Assembly: GCA_030731635.1 (NCBI GenBank)
Contig: JANQTR010000248.1
Span: 1 to 9,564, forward strand
Length of the DNA stretch: 9,564 bases
Direction: 5' to 3'
Source: Erythrobacter sp.
Lineage (GTDB): Bacteria; Pseudomonadota; Alphaproteobacteria; Sphingomonadales; Sphingomonadaceae
A program made the translations under genes and the position numbers. Below, piece after piece: positions 1 through 6,706 of the stretch. The first letter of the stretch is position 1, and each line of letters begins with the position of its first letter. The notes under the pieces are model-generated. The model was not told the DNA's origin. It saw only the letters and a program-made list of their open reading frames with translations, and ran no database searches.

Positions 1-115
1 GTTGGGCGCGGTGCTGTATGGGGCTGCGCTGCACCTGATCGCACCGGGGCGACTGGCCGAGGCCTTGTATTTCGCCCGCAACCGCAGCGAGGTTGAGCCC
101 GCCCCGGCAGAATAA
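1..115 (+). CDS. C-terminal fragment of an unidentified, probably membrane-associated protein
   Basis: The reading frame is open from the left edge and ends at TAA 113-115, giving about 37 residues. The visible part begins with a hydrophobic stretch (LGAVLYGAALHLIAPG), followed by a basic and then acidic tail (ARNRSEVEPAPAE). A hydrophobic helix followed by a short charged tail is what the last membrane helix of a polysaccharide flippase or similar transporter looks like. The fragment is too short to name the family, so that is only a guess. It is codirectional with the hydrolase downstream, 55 bases away, and the two could share a transcript. Confidence 0.5.
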   Translation, partial: LGAVLYGAALHLIAPGRLAEALYFARNRSEVEPAPAE

Positions 116-170
116 CCCCTGCCAAAAGCGCGCGATTGACACCCCCGGCGTGATCCGGTTTGGCGGGGGG

Positions 171-1046
171 ATGACACAGATACGACCGGCACCTGCCACC
201 CGCACCTATCCCACCGGCGGCATTGATCTTGCCGTGCACCAATGGCCCGCGCCGCAGGGCGCTGGCGCGGCGCTGGTGTTTGCCCATGCCACCGGTTTTC
301 ACGGGCGCGTGTTCGATGCCATTATCGAAGCCTTCCCCGATCATCCCGCCCACGCCATCGACCTGCGCGGCCACGGGCAATCGGGCGGCGGGCCGATTGA
401 TGACTGGCGGCTGATGGCGCGCGATGTCGCAGGGTTCCTCGATCAGGCCGGGATTTCCGGCGCGGTCGGCATTGGCCATTCGATGGGGGCGCATACCCTG
501 TTGCAGGTCGCCGCCGATCATCCGGAGGCATTCAGCCGTCTGATATTGTTCGATCCGGTAATCCTTGCGCCGGAGTTTTATGCGCCGGGTCAGCCGCTTT
601 ACACCGATGACAATCCCCACCCTGCCATTCGCCGCAAGCGCGATTTCGCGTCGCCTGAGGCCATGATCGAACGGTTTGCCAGCCGCGACCCCTATTGCCT
701 GTTTGATGCCCGCGTGTTCGAAGATTACTGCCGCTATGGCCTGGTCCCGGCCGCTGAGGGTGAGGGTATGGAGCTCGCCTGCGCGCCTGAGGTGGAGGCC
801 AGCGTCTATGCCTCCAGCCGTAGCAATCCCGGTGTGCTGGATGCGGCGCGCAACGTCGCCATCCCGGTGTTGGTGGTGCGGGCGAAACACACTGATCTCA
901 ATGATTTCAAAAGCTCACCGACCTGGCCTGAACTGGCGTCGATCCTGCCGCAGGGCAGTGACCTTTACCGCCCCGACCGCACGCATTTTCACCCGTTCGA
1001 AGACCCGGCGGATGCAGCCCGGATCATTGCCGAATGGATCGCCTAG
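171..1046 (+). CDS. alpha/beta-hydrolase fold protein
   Basis: This is a 291-residue soluble enzyme of the alpha/beta-hydrolase (Abhydrolase_1/6) superfamily. It shows the hallmarks in order: an oxyanion-hole type HATGFHG near residues 39-45, the DLRGHGQS strand-turn motif at 64-71, and the nucleophile elbow GHSMG with Ser104. A late strand VLVVRAKHTD probably supplies the acidic residue, and His272 in the C-terminal THFHPFE segment is the likely catalytic base. The substrate cannot be read from the sequence; esterase, lipase-like or C-C hydrolase activities are all possible. No signal peptide is evident, so it is probably cytoplasmic. I chose ATG 171 because the family fold starts shortly after it. 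An in-frame TTG at 93 would overlap the upstream gene, and the residues it adds look non-coding. No good Shine-Dalgarno is visible before ATG 171, so the start is moderately certain. It is not obviously related to the convergent flagellar operon. Confidence 0.88.
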   Translation: MTQIRPAPATRTYPTGGIDLAVHQWPAPQGAGAALVFAHATGFHGRVFDAIIEAFPDHPAHAIDLRGHGQSGGGPIDDWRLMARDVAGFLDQAGISGAVGIGHSMGAHTLLQVAADHPEAFSRLILFDPVILAPEFYAPGQPLYTDDNPHPAIRRKRDFASPEAMIERFASRDPYCLFDARVFEDYCRYGLVPAAEGEGMELACAPEVEASVYASSRSNPGVLDAARNVAIPVLVVRAKHTDLNDFKSSPTWPELASILPQGSDLYRPDRTHFHPFEDPADAARIIAEWIA

Positions 1047-1063
1047 GCCCGATGTTCGCTAAA

Positions 1064-1079
1064 TGTTTCACGTGAAACA
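1064..1079. other. parS: parS site (ParB-binding centromere sequence)
   Basis: The 16-mer TGTTTCACGTGAAACA is a perfect inverted repeat. It is identical to the near-universal bacterial chromosomal parS consensus recognised by the helix-turn-helix domain of ParB/Spo0J. Symmetry extends one further pair to each side and then another (1062-1081). It lies in the 43-base gap between two convergent genes, 17 bases after the hydrolase stop and 10 bases before the fliS stop codon. This is a neutral place for a protein-loading site that does not disturb transcription. Chromosomal parS sites nucleate ParB spreading and SMC loading, and in alphaproteobacteria they cluster close to oriC. The call rests on the exact match; origin proximity is inference. 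Confidence 0.9.
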
Positions 1080-1089
1080 TTGTGCTGCG

Positions 1090-1455
1090 TCACCCTGCTG
1101 CGTCAAGCAAATCTTTGATATCATTGGCTATCCGTCCAATCGCGGCAGGTTCAGCCTGTAGGATATTCGCCCCGATCTGGCTTGCCAATCCGCCGTAGAA
1201 TTGCCGCAAGCTGCCGCCCAAGGGGTGGTCCGGCGCGACCGATTGGGTGAGCCACACCATGATGGTTTGCGCGCGGGCAAGCGGCTCTCTGGGGGGCATC
1301 TGCGACCGGTCTAGCGCGATCAAGGCCTGGCCTAACGCGGCCACCGCCTCTTCCAGACAGATGCGGGTCAGGTCCGCGCTGCCGGATGCTTCGATCCGGG
1401 CGTCAAGTTCGACCCGGCGATAGATCGCGGCTGGATTGCGGGAAAGCATTTGCAT
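1090..1455 (-). CDS. fliS: flagellin export chaperone FliS
   Basis: This is a 121-residue, all-helical small protein. FliS is the cytoplasmic chaperone that binds the C-terminal helices of flagellin, prevents its premature polymerisation and delivers it to the export gate. The call rests on size, the N-terminal AIYRRVELDARIE segment that matches the usual start of FliS, a central pattern of amphipathic helices (residues 25-110), and its position directly after fliD, where fliS is normally found. The sequence is divergent from enteric FliS. The start ATG 1455 is supported by an AAAGGG Shine-Dalgarno at 1464-1469, 8 bases upstream; a second ATG two codons later is too far from it. The gene begins 12 bases after the fliD stop and is the last in the operon, ending next to the parS site. 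I see no hairpin plus T-tract terminator after it. Confidence 0.87.
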   Translation of the reverse strand: MQMLSRNPAAIYRRVELDARIEASGSADLTRICLEEAVAALGQALIALDRSQMPPREPLARAQTIMVWLTQSVAPDHPLGGSLRQFYGGLASQIGANILQAEPAAIGRIANDIKDLLDAAG

Positions 1456-1467
1456 GGCGGCGGCCCT

Positions 1468-2895
1468 TTAATTGTTGGTGTCGCGCGGCGCGAAGTTCGC
1501 GCGCACGAAATCCAGCGTCGATTGCGCCGCACTCACCCGCCGGCCCGAGGCGACGAATTCGCGGGTCAGGCGGTTGCGCAGCTGTTCTTGCTGTTCGGCA
1601 ATCCGGGCGAGGCGTTCATCGGTCTGTTCCAGCTGGCGTTCAAACCGCTGCACCGATCCGCCCAGCGAACCGGGATCGCCGACCAGCGTGGCTTGGCGTG
1701 CGAACCGGTCAAATGTCGCGAACACGCCGGTTGCCCCGGTCGTGAACAGTGCAGCGACCGCATCGGGGCTGTTGGTCAGCGCCCGGTTCAACTGCGCGGT
1801 GTCGAGCCGAAAGCTGCCATCCCGGTTCACAGCAAGGCCAAGGTCGGAATAGGTGCGCGGTTCGCCCGCTGCGGCGCCCGGTGCCACAACCTGACTGGCC
1901 AGCGCGGACAGATCGCGGCGCAATTCGCGCGCGCCCGCATCATTGCCCAGCGCGCCGCCAAGTGGCGCGGCGAGCGTATTAAGCTGGGTCGCGATATCAT
2001 TGAGCGCGGCGACGAAATCATTCATCACCGCCGAAATCGCCGAGGTATCATTGGTAAAGCTGAGCGACGTCGGCGAGCCTGCGTTGGTGGCGGTCAGGTT
2101 GAGGTTGAACCCGCCCGGCAGGCCGGTGACGCGGTTGGTCGGGCTGGTGATTTCAACCGTATCGAGCAGGAAAGTGGCATCCCCGGCAGTGCCGCGCAGC
2201 TCGCCCGCATCGGTGGCCGGGTCCCACGCCAGATAGCTCAGATCGCCCGGTGCCGCAGCGCCGCCTGCACCCACCGGTTCGATCACAAACCCATTGGCCG
2301 CGCCTTCTGCGCTTTTCAGCACCAGCTGCGCGCCATTGCTGCCCTGCGCGACATAGGCGTTCACCGCCCCGCCGCTTTCGCGGGTGATCTTGGCCGCCAC
2401 CGTGGCCAGCGTGTCTTCGGCGGTGACCGTAATCGCCAGCGGATCGCGCGCCGCATCGGCGTTGAAGCTGCCGCCGTCCGCCGTGCCGAACCGGAAGTTG
2501 AGCGTGCCTTCGCCCACCAGCGCATCACGTGACGCATAGGATTTCGTCACCAGGGTCTGGCTGCGCGCCAGCTGGGTGACTTCAAGCGAGAAATTGCCAC
2601 GCGGGGTGAGGCCGGGCTGCACGGTGACGCGCGCTACGGCCGCATTGCCCAGCTCTCCGCGCGGGGCGAGATCGCCATTGCGGATCCGGTCGCCCAGCGC
2701 GCTCGCCAGGCTGTTGACCGAGCTGCGCAGCTGCGTCGCCGCGGAAATCTGCGCTTCGAGCGCGTCGCGCCGTGCGGTGACCGTTTCGCGCTGAAACAGG
2801 AAGGTGGCATCCGAGATGCTGCCCGCCAGGTTGACGAAGTCGAACCCGCTGCCTGCGCCAAGCGATGAAAGGATAGTTGAGCCAGGATTTTCCAT
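1468..2895 (-). CDS. fliD: flagellar filament cap / hook-associated protein 2 (FliD)
   Basis: This is a 475-residue protein that is secreted through the flagellar export apparatus and forms the cap at the filament tip, where it helps exported flagellin fold into the growing filament. The N-terminal region carries the family signature SSLGAGSGFDF (about residues 10-20), followed by a helical segment (FQRETVTARRDALEAQISA). A domain with FSLEVTQLARSQTL follows at about 100-115, then the surface-exposed middle domain. A C-terminal heptad-like helix (about residues 405-450, ERFERQLEQTDERLARIAEQ) matches the coiled coil that mates with the filament. Length is normal for FliD. There is no cleavable signal peptide, as expected for a type III substrate. 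The start is 30 bases after the flhB stop; the Shine-Dalgarno is weak (CGGGG next to the ATG). It is followed by its usual partner fliS. Confidence 0.93.
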   Translation of the reverse strand: MENPGSTILSSLGAGSGFDFVNLAGSISDATFLFQRETVTARRDALEAQISAATQLRSSVNSLASALGDRIRNGDLAPRGELGNAAVARVTVQPGLTPRGNFSLEVTQLARSQTLVTKSYASRDALVGEGTLNFRFGTADGGSFNADAARDPLAITVTAEDTLATVAAKITRESGGAVNAYVAQGSNGAQLVLKSAEGAANGFVIEPVGAGGAAAPGDLSYLAWDPATDAGELRGTAGDATFLLDTVEITSPTNRVTGLPGGFNLNLTATNAGSPTSLSFTNDTSAISAVMNDFVAALNDIATQLNTLAAPLGGALGNDAGARELRRDLSALASQVVAPGAAAGEPRTYSDLGLAVNRDGSFRLDTAQLNRALTNSPDAVAALFTTGATGVFATFDRFARQATLVGDPGSLGGSVQRFERQLEQTDERLARIAEQQEQLRNRLTREFVASGRRVSAAQSTLDFVRANFAPRDTNN

Positions 2896-2925
2896 ACCCC
2901 GAAGGACGGGCGAATGGGCGGGTTT

Positions 2926-4062
2926 TTAAGCCCCGCGCGGCAACTTTCCATCACCATCGAACTGCAATTCTGACGGCACATCAATCACCGGGCGGCGCGG
3001 GCGCTGGCCACGTTTCAACGCCATCACGAACGCCACCAGCGAGGCGATCGCGATATATAATTCCTCGCGCACCATCTGGTTTTCGCGGGTGGTGAAATAG
3101 ACCGCGCGGGCCAGTTGCGGATATTCGAGCAGCGGCAGTTTCTGTTCGCCAGCAATTTCGCGCATGGCCAGCGCGGTTTCGCCGCGCCCCTTGGCCAGCA
3201 CCACCGGGGCCGGGGCCAGCGCTGGATCATAGGTCAGCGCGACGGCGAAATGCAGTGGGTTGACGATCACGAACTGCGCGTCCTTCATCGCCTTGGCCAC
3301 GCCGCCGCGGGACAGATCGCGCTGCCGCTGGCGGCGGGCGGATTTCATCTCGGGCGATCCTTCGGACTGCTTGTTCTCGTCGCGCAGGTCTTGCAAGCTC
3401 ATCATCAGGCGTTTGTTGCGCTGGAACAATTGCAGCGGATAATCGATGCCCGCGATCACCAGCAGGCCGATCAGCAAGGCGCCAATCAGGCTGGTAAAGG
3501 CATCCAGCGCCAGGCCAAGCTGCGCTTCGAGCGGGTTGCGCCCCAGCAGCAGCAGGCTGGACACGCGGTCTGCCGCCCACCACCACGCGATCCCGCCCAG
3601 CAGGCCCACTTTCAGCAAGCCCTTGCCCAGTTCGATCAGCCCCTGCCAGCCAAAGATCCGTTTCAACCCAGACAGCGGGTTGATGCGCGATGCCTTGGGC
3701 GCAGCGCTGCCGGGGTTGAAGCGCCCTTCGCCCATCAGCATCTGCGACGCAATCGTCACCACCGCGATCACCAATCCCAACGCCATCACCGGCGGCAACA
3801 ACGCGATTGCCGCATCGATGATCAAGGCGCCCGGCGCAAAACTGTCGAGCGCCGCGCGATCAAAGCTGAAGCCCGCGCGTGCGGTGCGCCCCAGCGCATC
3901 ATTCAACCACCCTCCCAGCCCCATCAACGCCAGCCCGCCGGTGCCGGTGGCCGCCACTGTGGCCACTTCGCGCGACCGCAGCACATCGCCTTTCTTGGCG
4001 GCATCGGAGCGGCGTTTGGCGGTTGGCTCAAAGGTTTTTTCGCCGGCGGACTCTTCGCTCAT
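2926..4062 (-). CDS. flhB: flagellar type III export gate protein FlhB
   Basis: This 378-residue inner-membrane protein is the substrate-specificity switch of the flagellar export gate. The N-terminus has the family pattern EKTFEPTAKRRSDAAKKGDV (residues 8-27), with four hydrophobic segments near 39-59, 82-108, 143-165 and 187-207. A charged linker (RDENKQSEGSPEMKSARRQ) leads to the cytoplasmic domain. There the self-cleavage loop reads N268-P269-L270-H271, whereas almost all family members have NPTH. The rest of the domain is standard, including the PLLEYPQLARAVYF and REELYIAIASLVAFV segments. In the family, cleavage between N and P, assisted by FliK, changes export from hook to filament proteins. 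The first codon overlaps the fliR stop (ATGA at 4059-4062). A YscU-type virulence homologue is ruled out by the surrounding flagellar genes. Confidence 0.96.
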   Translation of the reverse strand: MSEESAGEKTFEPTAKRRSDAAKKGDVLRSREVATVAATGTGGLALMGLGGWLNDALGRTARAGFSFDRAALDSFAPGALIIDAAIALLPPVMALGLVIAVVTIASQMLMGEGRFNPGSAAPKASRINPLSGLKRIFGWQGLIELGKGLLKVGLLGGIAWWWAADRVSSLLLLGRNPLEAQLGLALDAFTSLIGALLIGLLVIAGIDYPLQLFQRNKRLMMSLQDLRDENKQSEGSPEMKSARRQRQRDLSRGGVAKAMKDAQFVIVNPLHFAVALTYDPALAPAPVVLAKGRGETALAMREIAGEQKLPLLEYPQLARAVYFTTRENQMVREELYIAIASLVAFVMALKRGQRPRRPVIDVPSELQFDGDGKLPRGA

Positions 4063-4847
4063 GGTGGGCCTGCCAGCATGGCGGCCGAACGATCCAGCGC
4101 GGTTTCAATTACCCCTTCCAGCTGCGTGACCATCACCGGCATGGCGATGATCAGCGCCGCAATCCCGGCCAGCACGCCCGCCGGCAGGCCAAGCGCAAAC
4201 AGGTTGAGCGCCGGGGCAGAGCGCGCCAGCAGCCCGGTCACCACCTGTACCAACAGCAACACCAGCACCATCGGCAGGGCAATCGCCGCCGCAGTGGCAA
4301 ACACATAACCCATGAACAGCGCGACGTTCTGCGCCCGCCATGCGCCAAAGGTAAAATCGCCCGCGGGCAGCAGCTGATAACTTTCGATCAGCAGTTCAAA
4401 CCACAACAGATGCCCGCCCACCAGATAGAACAACAGCGACAGCACCAGCCCCAGAAACGTGCCGAACGCGCCCGATTGCGCGCCGCTGGCAGGGTCGATC
4501 GAGGTGGCGATGGCAAGGCCCATGGTGCCCGAAATCTGCTCTGCCGCGATCAGCGGAATCGCAAAGGCCAGCTGCAAGACAAACCCCATTGCGGTGCCCA
4601 CCAGCACTTCCTGCAGGATCGCCAGCACGGCAGCAAAGCTCAGCATGTCGGGCGCAGGGGGCAGCGGCACCCAGCTTGCGATGAAGAACCCCAGCACGAT
4701 CGACAGCATGATCCGCACCTGCGGCGGTACCGCGGTGCCGCCCACCATCGGCGCTGCCAGCAAGGCTGCGCCGCAGCGGATCGACAGGAACATGATCTGC
4801 CACAATTGCGCTTCGAGACCGCCGAACCCAAGATCGAGGATGTTCAC
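4059..4847 (-). CDS. fliR: flagellar export gate protein FliR
   Basis: This 262-residue, strongly hydrophobic protein forms, with five FliP and four FliQ subunits, the conical core of the type III export gate. It has about six hydrophobic segments. Recognisable FliR features include the early MFLSIRCGAALLAAPMVGG segment, the QEVLVGTAMGFVLQLAF region (about residues 80-96), the AEQISGTMGLAIATSIDP segment that follows, and FTFGAWRAQNV further on. I placed the start at GTG 4847 because this gives a normal FliR N-terminus and lies 13 bases after the fliQ stop. The longer open frame upstream (to 4910) would overlap fliQ and adds an arginine-rich stretch that does not belong to the family. The Shine-Dalgarno is weak (GGCGG). 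It ends in an ATGA overlap with flhB, suggesting translational coupling. Confidence 0.93.
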   Translation of the reverse strand: MNILDLGFGGLEAQLWQIMFLSIRCGAALLAAPMVGGTAVPPQVRIMLSIVLGFFIASWVPLPPAPDMLSFAAVLAILQEVLVGTAMGFVLQLAFAIPLIAAEQISGTMGLAIATSIDPASGAQSGAFGTFLGLVLSLLFYLVGGHLLWFELLIESYQLLPAGDFTFGAWRAQNVALFMGYVFATAAAIALPMVLVLLLVQVVTGLLARSAPALNLFALGLPAGVLAGIAALIIAMPVMVTQLEGVIETALDRSAAMLAGPP

Positions 4848-4860
4848 GCCGCGCCGCCAG

Positions 4861-5133
4861 TCAGGTCGAAATCTGCGCGACCTGCGCCATGATTTCGCGC
4901 ATGAAATCACTCAGCAAACCCATCATCGCCGCGCCCAGCACCACGAACATCAGCGCTGTCACCGCCAGTTTGGGAATGAAGCTGAGGGTTTGTTCATTGA
5001 CCGATGTTGCCGCCTGAATAAGCCCGACAACCAGGCCCACCAGCAGCGCAGCGATCAATACCGGCCCGGCGATCAGTGCGGTGACCCACATGGTCTGATC
5101 CGCCAGGGCGAGCAGCTGTGCATCTTCCTGCAT
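4861..5133 (-). CDS. fliQ: flagellar export gate protein FliQ
   Basis: This is a 90-residue protein with two hydrophobic helices (about residues 17-39 and 55-75), the exact size and layout of FliQ. The loop between them carries the family signature GLIQAATSVNEQTLSFIPKL (residues 37-56), with the conserved NEQTL and PK. FliQ subunits wrap around FliP in the export gate in the inner membrane. The start ATG 5133 has a strong GGGGAG Shine-Dalgarno at 5143-5148, 9 bases upstream, lying in the 16-base gap after fliP. Order and orientation fliP-fliQ-fliR are the standard arrangement. Confidence 0.97.
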   Translation of the reverse strand: MQEDAQLLALADQTMWVTALIAGPVLIAALLVGLVVGLIQAATSVNEQTLSFIPKLAVTALMFVVLGAAMMGLLSDFMREIMAQVAQIST

Positions 5134-5142
5134 TATGCGACG

Positions 5143-5148
5143 CTCCCC
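5143..5148 (-). promoter_or_regulatory. ribosome binding site of fliQ
   Basis: On the minus strand this reads GGGGAG, 9 bases before the fliQ ATG at 5133. It is one of the strongest Shine-Dalgarno matches in the operon, consistent with the need for several FliQ subunits per gate. The link to dosage is inference. Confidence 0.6.
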
Positions 5149-5149
5149 A

Positions 5150-5965
5150 CTATGCGAAACTCATCGCAAGGCTGCCCATCAGCAACGCCCAGCCATCGAC
5201 CAGCACGAACAATAACAGTTTGAACGGCAGGGATATGATCGTCGGCGAAAGCATCATCATGCCGAGGCTGAGCAGCACACTGGCGACCACCAGATCGATC
5301 ACCAGAAACGGCAGGAAAATCATGAAGCCGATCTGGAACGCGGTTTCCAGTTCCGACGTGACGAAGGCTGGCAGCAGGATCGAAAACGGCACATCCGCCC
5401 CGCTGTCAAACGTTCCGCCCCCGGCAATATCGGTGAACATCATCAGGTTGGCTTCGCGCGTCTGCAACAGCATGAACGCGTGGAACGCATCGCCGGCTGT
5501 GCTGATTGCAGCATCGGCGCTGATCGTGCCGGCGGCATAGGGGGCCACCGCGGTCGCATTGACCACTTCCAGCGTCGGCCCCATCACGAACAGCGACAGG
5601 AACAGCGCCAATCCGGCCAGCACCTGCCCCGGCGGTGATCCTTGCAGGCCAATCGCCTGCCGCAAGATCGCCAGCACCACCAGAATTCGCAGAAAACTGG
5701 TCATCATTAACACCAGACCGGGCAGGATGGTCAGCAGGCCCATCACCACCAGCAGCTGCAATGACATGCTCAGCGGCGTATCATCGCCCGCGCCCTGATC
5801 GCCCAGCGCGCGTTCAATCGCCGAACCGACTCCGGCCCCGACCGCGTTGACCGCCGGATCGGCGCCAGGCGGCGCAGCGGCGAAGGCGGCGTCGGGCGCG
5901 ATCAAAAACATGGTTAACGCAGCAAGGCCCAACAAGGCCGCGCGCAGCATCGGGAAGGCGCGCAT
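5150..5965 (-). CDS. fliP: flagellar export gate protein FliP
   Basis: This 271-residue protein is the pore-forming subunit of the flagellar export gate. It starts with a cleavable signal peptide (residues 1 to about 29, ending AAFA-A), which is typical for FliP and unusual among export proteins. Both family signatures are present: TSFLRILVVLAILRQAIG at 89-106 and SELETAFQIGFMIFLPFLVI at 204-223, continuing into DLVVASVLLSLGMMMLSP. The MMM at 236-238 corresponds to the methionine loop that seals the closed pore. The start ATG 5965 overlaps the fliO stop by one base (TAATG) and has a GGAG Shine-Dalgarno 8 bases upstream (5974-5977). A second ATG at codon 6 would still leave a signal peptide, but it lacks this ribosome site. 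Confidence 0.97.
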   Translation of the reverse strand: MRAFPMLRAALLGLAALTMFLIAPDAAFAAAPPGADPAVNAVGAGVGSAIERALGDQGAGDDTPLSMSLQLLVVMGLLTILPGLVLMMTSFLRILVVLAILRQAIGLQGSPPGQVLAGLALFLSLFVMGPTLEVVNATAVAPYAAGTISADAAISTAGDAFHAFMLLQTREANLMMFTDIAGGGTFDSGADVPFSILLPAFVTSELETAFQIGFMIFLPFLVIDLVVASVLLSLGMMMLSPTIISLPFKLLLFVLVDGWALLMGSLAMSFA

Positions 5966-6267
5966 TACTCGGTCTCCGTCCGGGGTGTGTTGGCAGCAGC
6001 GTCCGTTTCGTCCAGCCGCACTTCGCTTAAGCGGGTGAGCCCCTGACGCGAAAATCCGACCAGAATGTCGCGATCATGGAACCGCACCACGGCCAGCTTC
6101 ATGCCCGGTGCGATCAGGCTGGTTTCGATCAGTTGCAGATGGCGGCCATGCCTGCCCGGCGTTCCGGCCAGGCGCGTTTGCAGGAACCGGGTCAACCACA
6201 GGCTGCCCCAGATCAACCCGCCCAGCAGCGGCAGCAGCAGTGCGAGCCGCGCAAGATATTCGAGCAT
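5965..6267 (-). CDS. fliO: flagellar biosynthesis protein FliO
   Basis: This is a 100-residue single-pass membrane protein. One hydrophobic helix (about residues 6-27, LARLALLLPLLGGLIWGSLWL) is followed by a small cytoplasmic beta-rich domain. That domain has the FliO pattern LIETSLIAPGMKLAVVRFHDRDILVGFSRQG, close to the family form in which a short strand is followed by a residue run ending in LLVG. FliO helps FliP assemble into its ring and is not part of the finished gate. I start it at ATG 6267, 13 bases after the fliN stop, because the open frame to 6393 overlaps fliN and adds an arginine-rich, non-family sequence. The Shine-Dalgarno is poor (GGGGCG next to the ATG). FliO is poorly conserved, so position between fliN and fliP is an important part of the call. 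Confidence 0.88.
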   Translation of the reverse strand: MLEYLARLALLLPLLGGLIWGSLWLTRFLQTRLAGTPGRHGRHLQLIETSLIAPGMKLAVVRFHDRDILVGFSRQGLTRLSEVRLDETDAAANTPRTETE

Positions 6268-6280
6268 CGCCCCGGCCCGA

Positions 6281-6706
6281 TCAGAGCGGGTCGGCCGCGC
6301 CGACTTCGCCGTCAGCAGCGATGCCAGCGGCGAAATCGATCGGCAGATCACCCGCGCCAGATGGCGACGCAGGCGCCGCCGATGCCGAGGCACCTAAGCC
6401 AGCACTGGCACCTGCTCCGGGCGGCGGCGGGACATCGGCCCCGTCTTCGCCCACCAGGCTTACGATCCGCAGGCCGAACCGGCCTTTTTCCGCCACCACT
6501 TCGCCGCGCGCGATCACCCGGCCATTGGCGGTAACATCCAGCAATTCATCAGTCAGCCGGTCGAGCGATACCGTGCTGCCTTCGCCCAGCATCAGCACAT
6601 CGCGCAGCGGCATTTCGGTGCGCCCCAATTCGACCGAAAGGCGTACGGAGACATCGCCAAACCGGTGGGTCAGATGATTGAGGCCAGCAGGTTGAAAAAC
6701 ACTCAT
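6281..6706 (-). CDS. fliN: flagellar motor switch protein FliN with C-terminal low-complexity tail
   Basis: This is a 141-residue C-ring protein. A complete SpoA domain occupies residues 17-84: VSVRLSVELGRTEMPLRDVLML, then the GSTVSLDRLTDELLDVTANG core and ARGEVVAEKGRFGLRIVSL, which are the classic FliN features. FliN forms the lower part of the C-ring, helps rotation switching and docks FliH and the export ATPase. Most FliN proteins have a variable N-terminal extension and end with the SpoA domain. Here the SpoA domain comes first and residues 86-141 form a proline/alanine/glycine-rich tail (PPPPGAGASAGLGASASAAP) ending in an acidic segment. The start ATG 6706 overlaps the fliM stop (ATGA) and has a GAAGGA Shine-Dalgarno at 6715-6720, 8 bases upstream. 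FliM rather than FliN is excluded by the short length. Confidence 0.93.
   Translation of the reverse strand: MSVFQPAGLNHLTHRFGDVSVRLSVELGRTEMPLRDVLMLGEGSTVSLDRLTDELLDVTANGRVIARGEVVAEKGRFGLRIVSLVGEDGADVPPPPGAGASAGLGASASAAPASPSGAGDLPIDFAAGIAADGEVGAADPL

Noticed and set aside
136..141. TTGACA as a -35 promoter box ahead of the hydrolase
   Set aside because: No TATAAT-like -10 lies 16-18 bases downstream (the region is GC-rich), and such a promoter would leave almost no leader before ATG 171.
1062..1081. The palindrome as a bidirectional transcription terminator
   Set aside because: It has no T-tract on either side, its stem is AT-rich at the base with no separate loop, and it exactly matches parS, which explains it better.
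1083..1105. Ten-base direct repeat TGCTGCGTCA (1083-1092 and 1096-1105) next to parS
   Set aside because: It is short, with only two copies, and overlaps the end of fliS. It may be a chance duplication, and I know of no function for it.
1450..2532. Long open frame (360 codons) on the plus strand opposite fliD
   Set aside because: It is antisense to a well-supported fliD, has a very Arg-rich and repetitive composition, and matches no family I recognise. High-GC coding DNA often leaves long antisense frames open.
2896..2960. Possible sigma-54 promoter upstream of fliD
   Set aside because: A GG and a GC pair occur on the minus strand near the end of flhB, but the spacing between them is 12 rather than 10 bases, and the flanking bases do not fit the consensus.
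3115..4308. Plus-strand open frames (397 codons, and 337 codons at 3879-4892) opposite flhB and fliR
   Set aside because: Their composition (His, Gln and Arg rich) is what antisense reading of hydrophobic membrane genes gives. flhB and fliR on the other strand have clear family motifs throughout.
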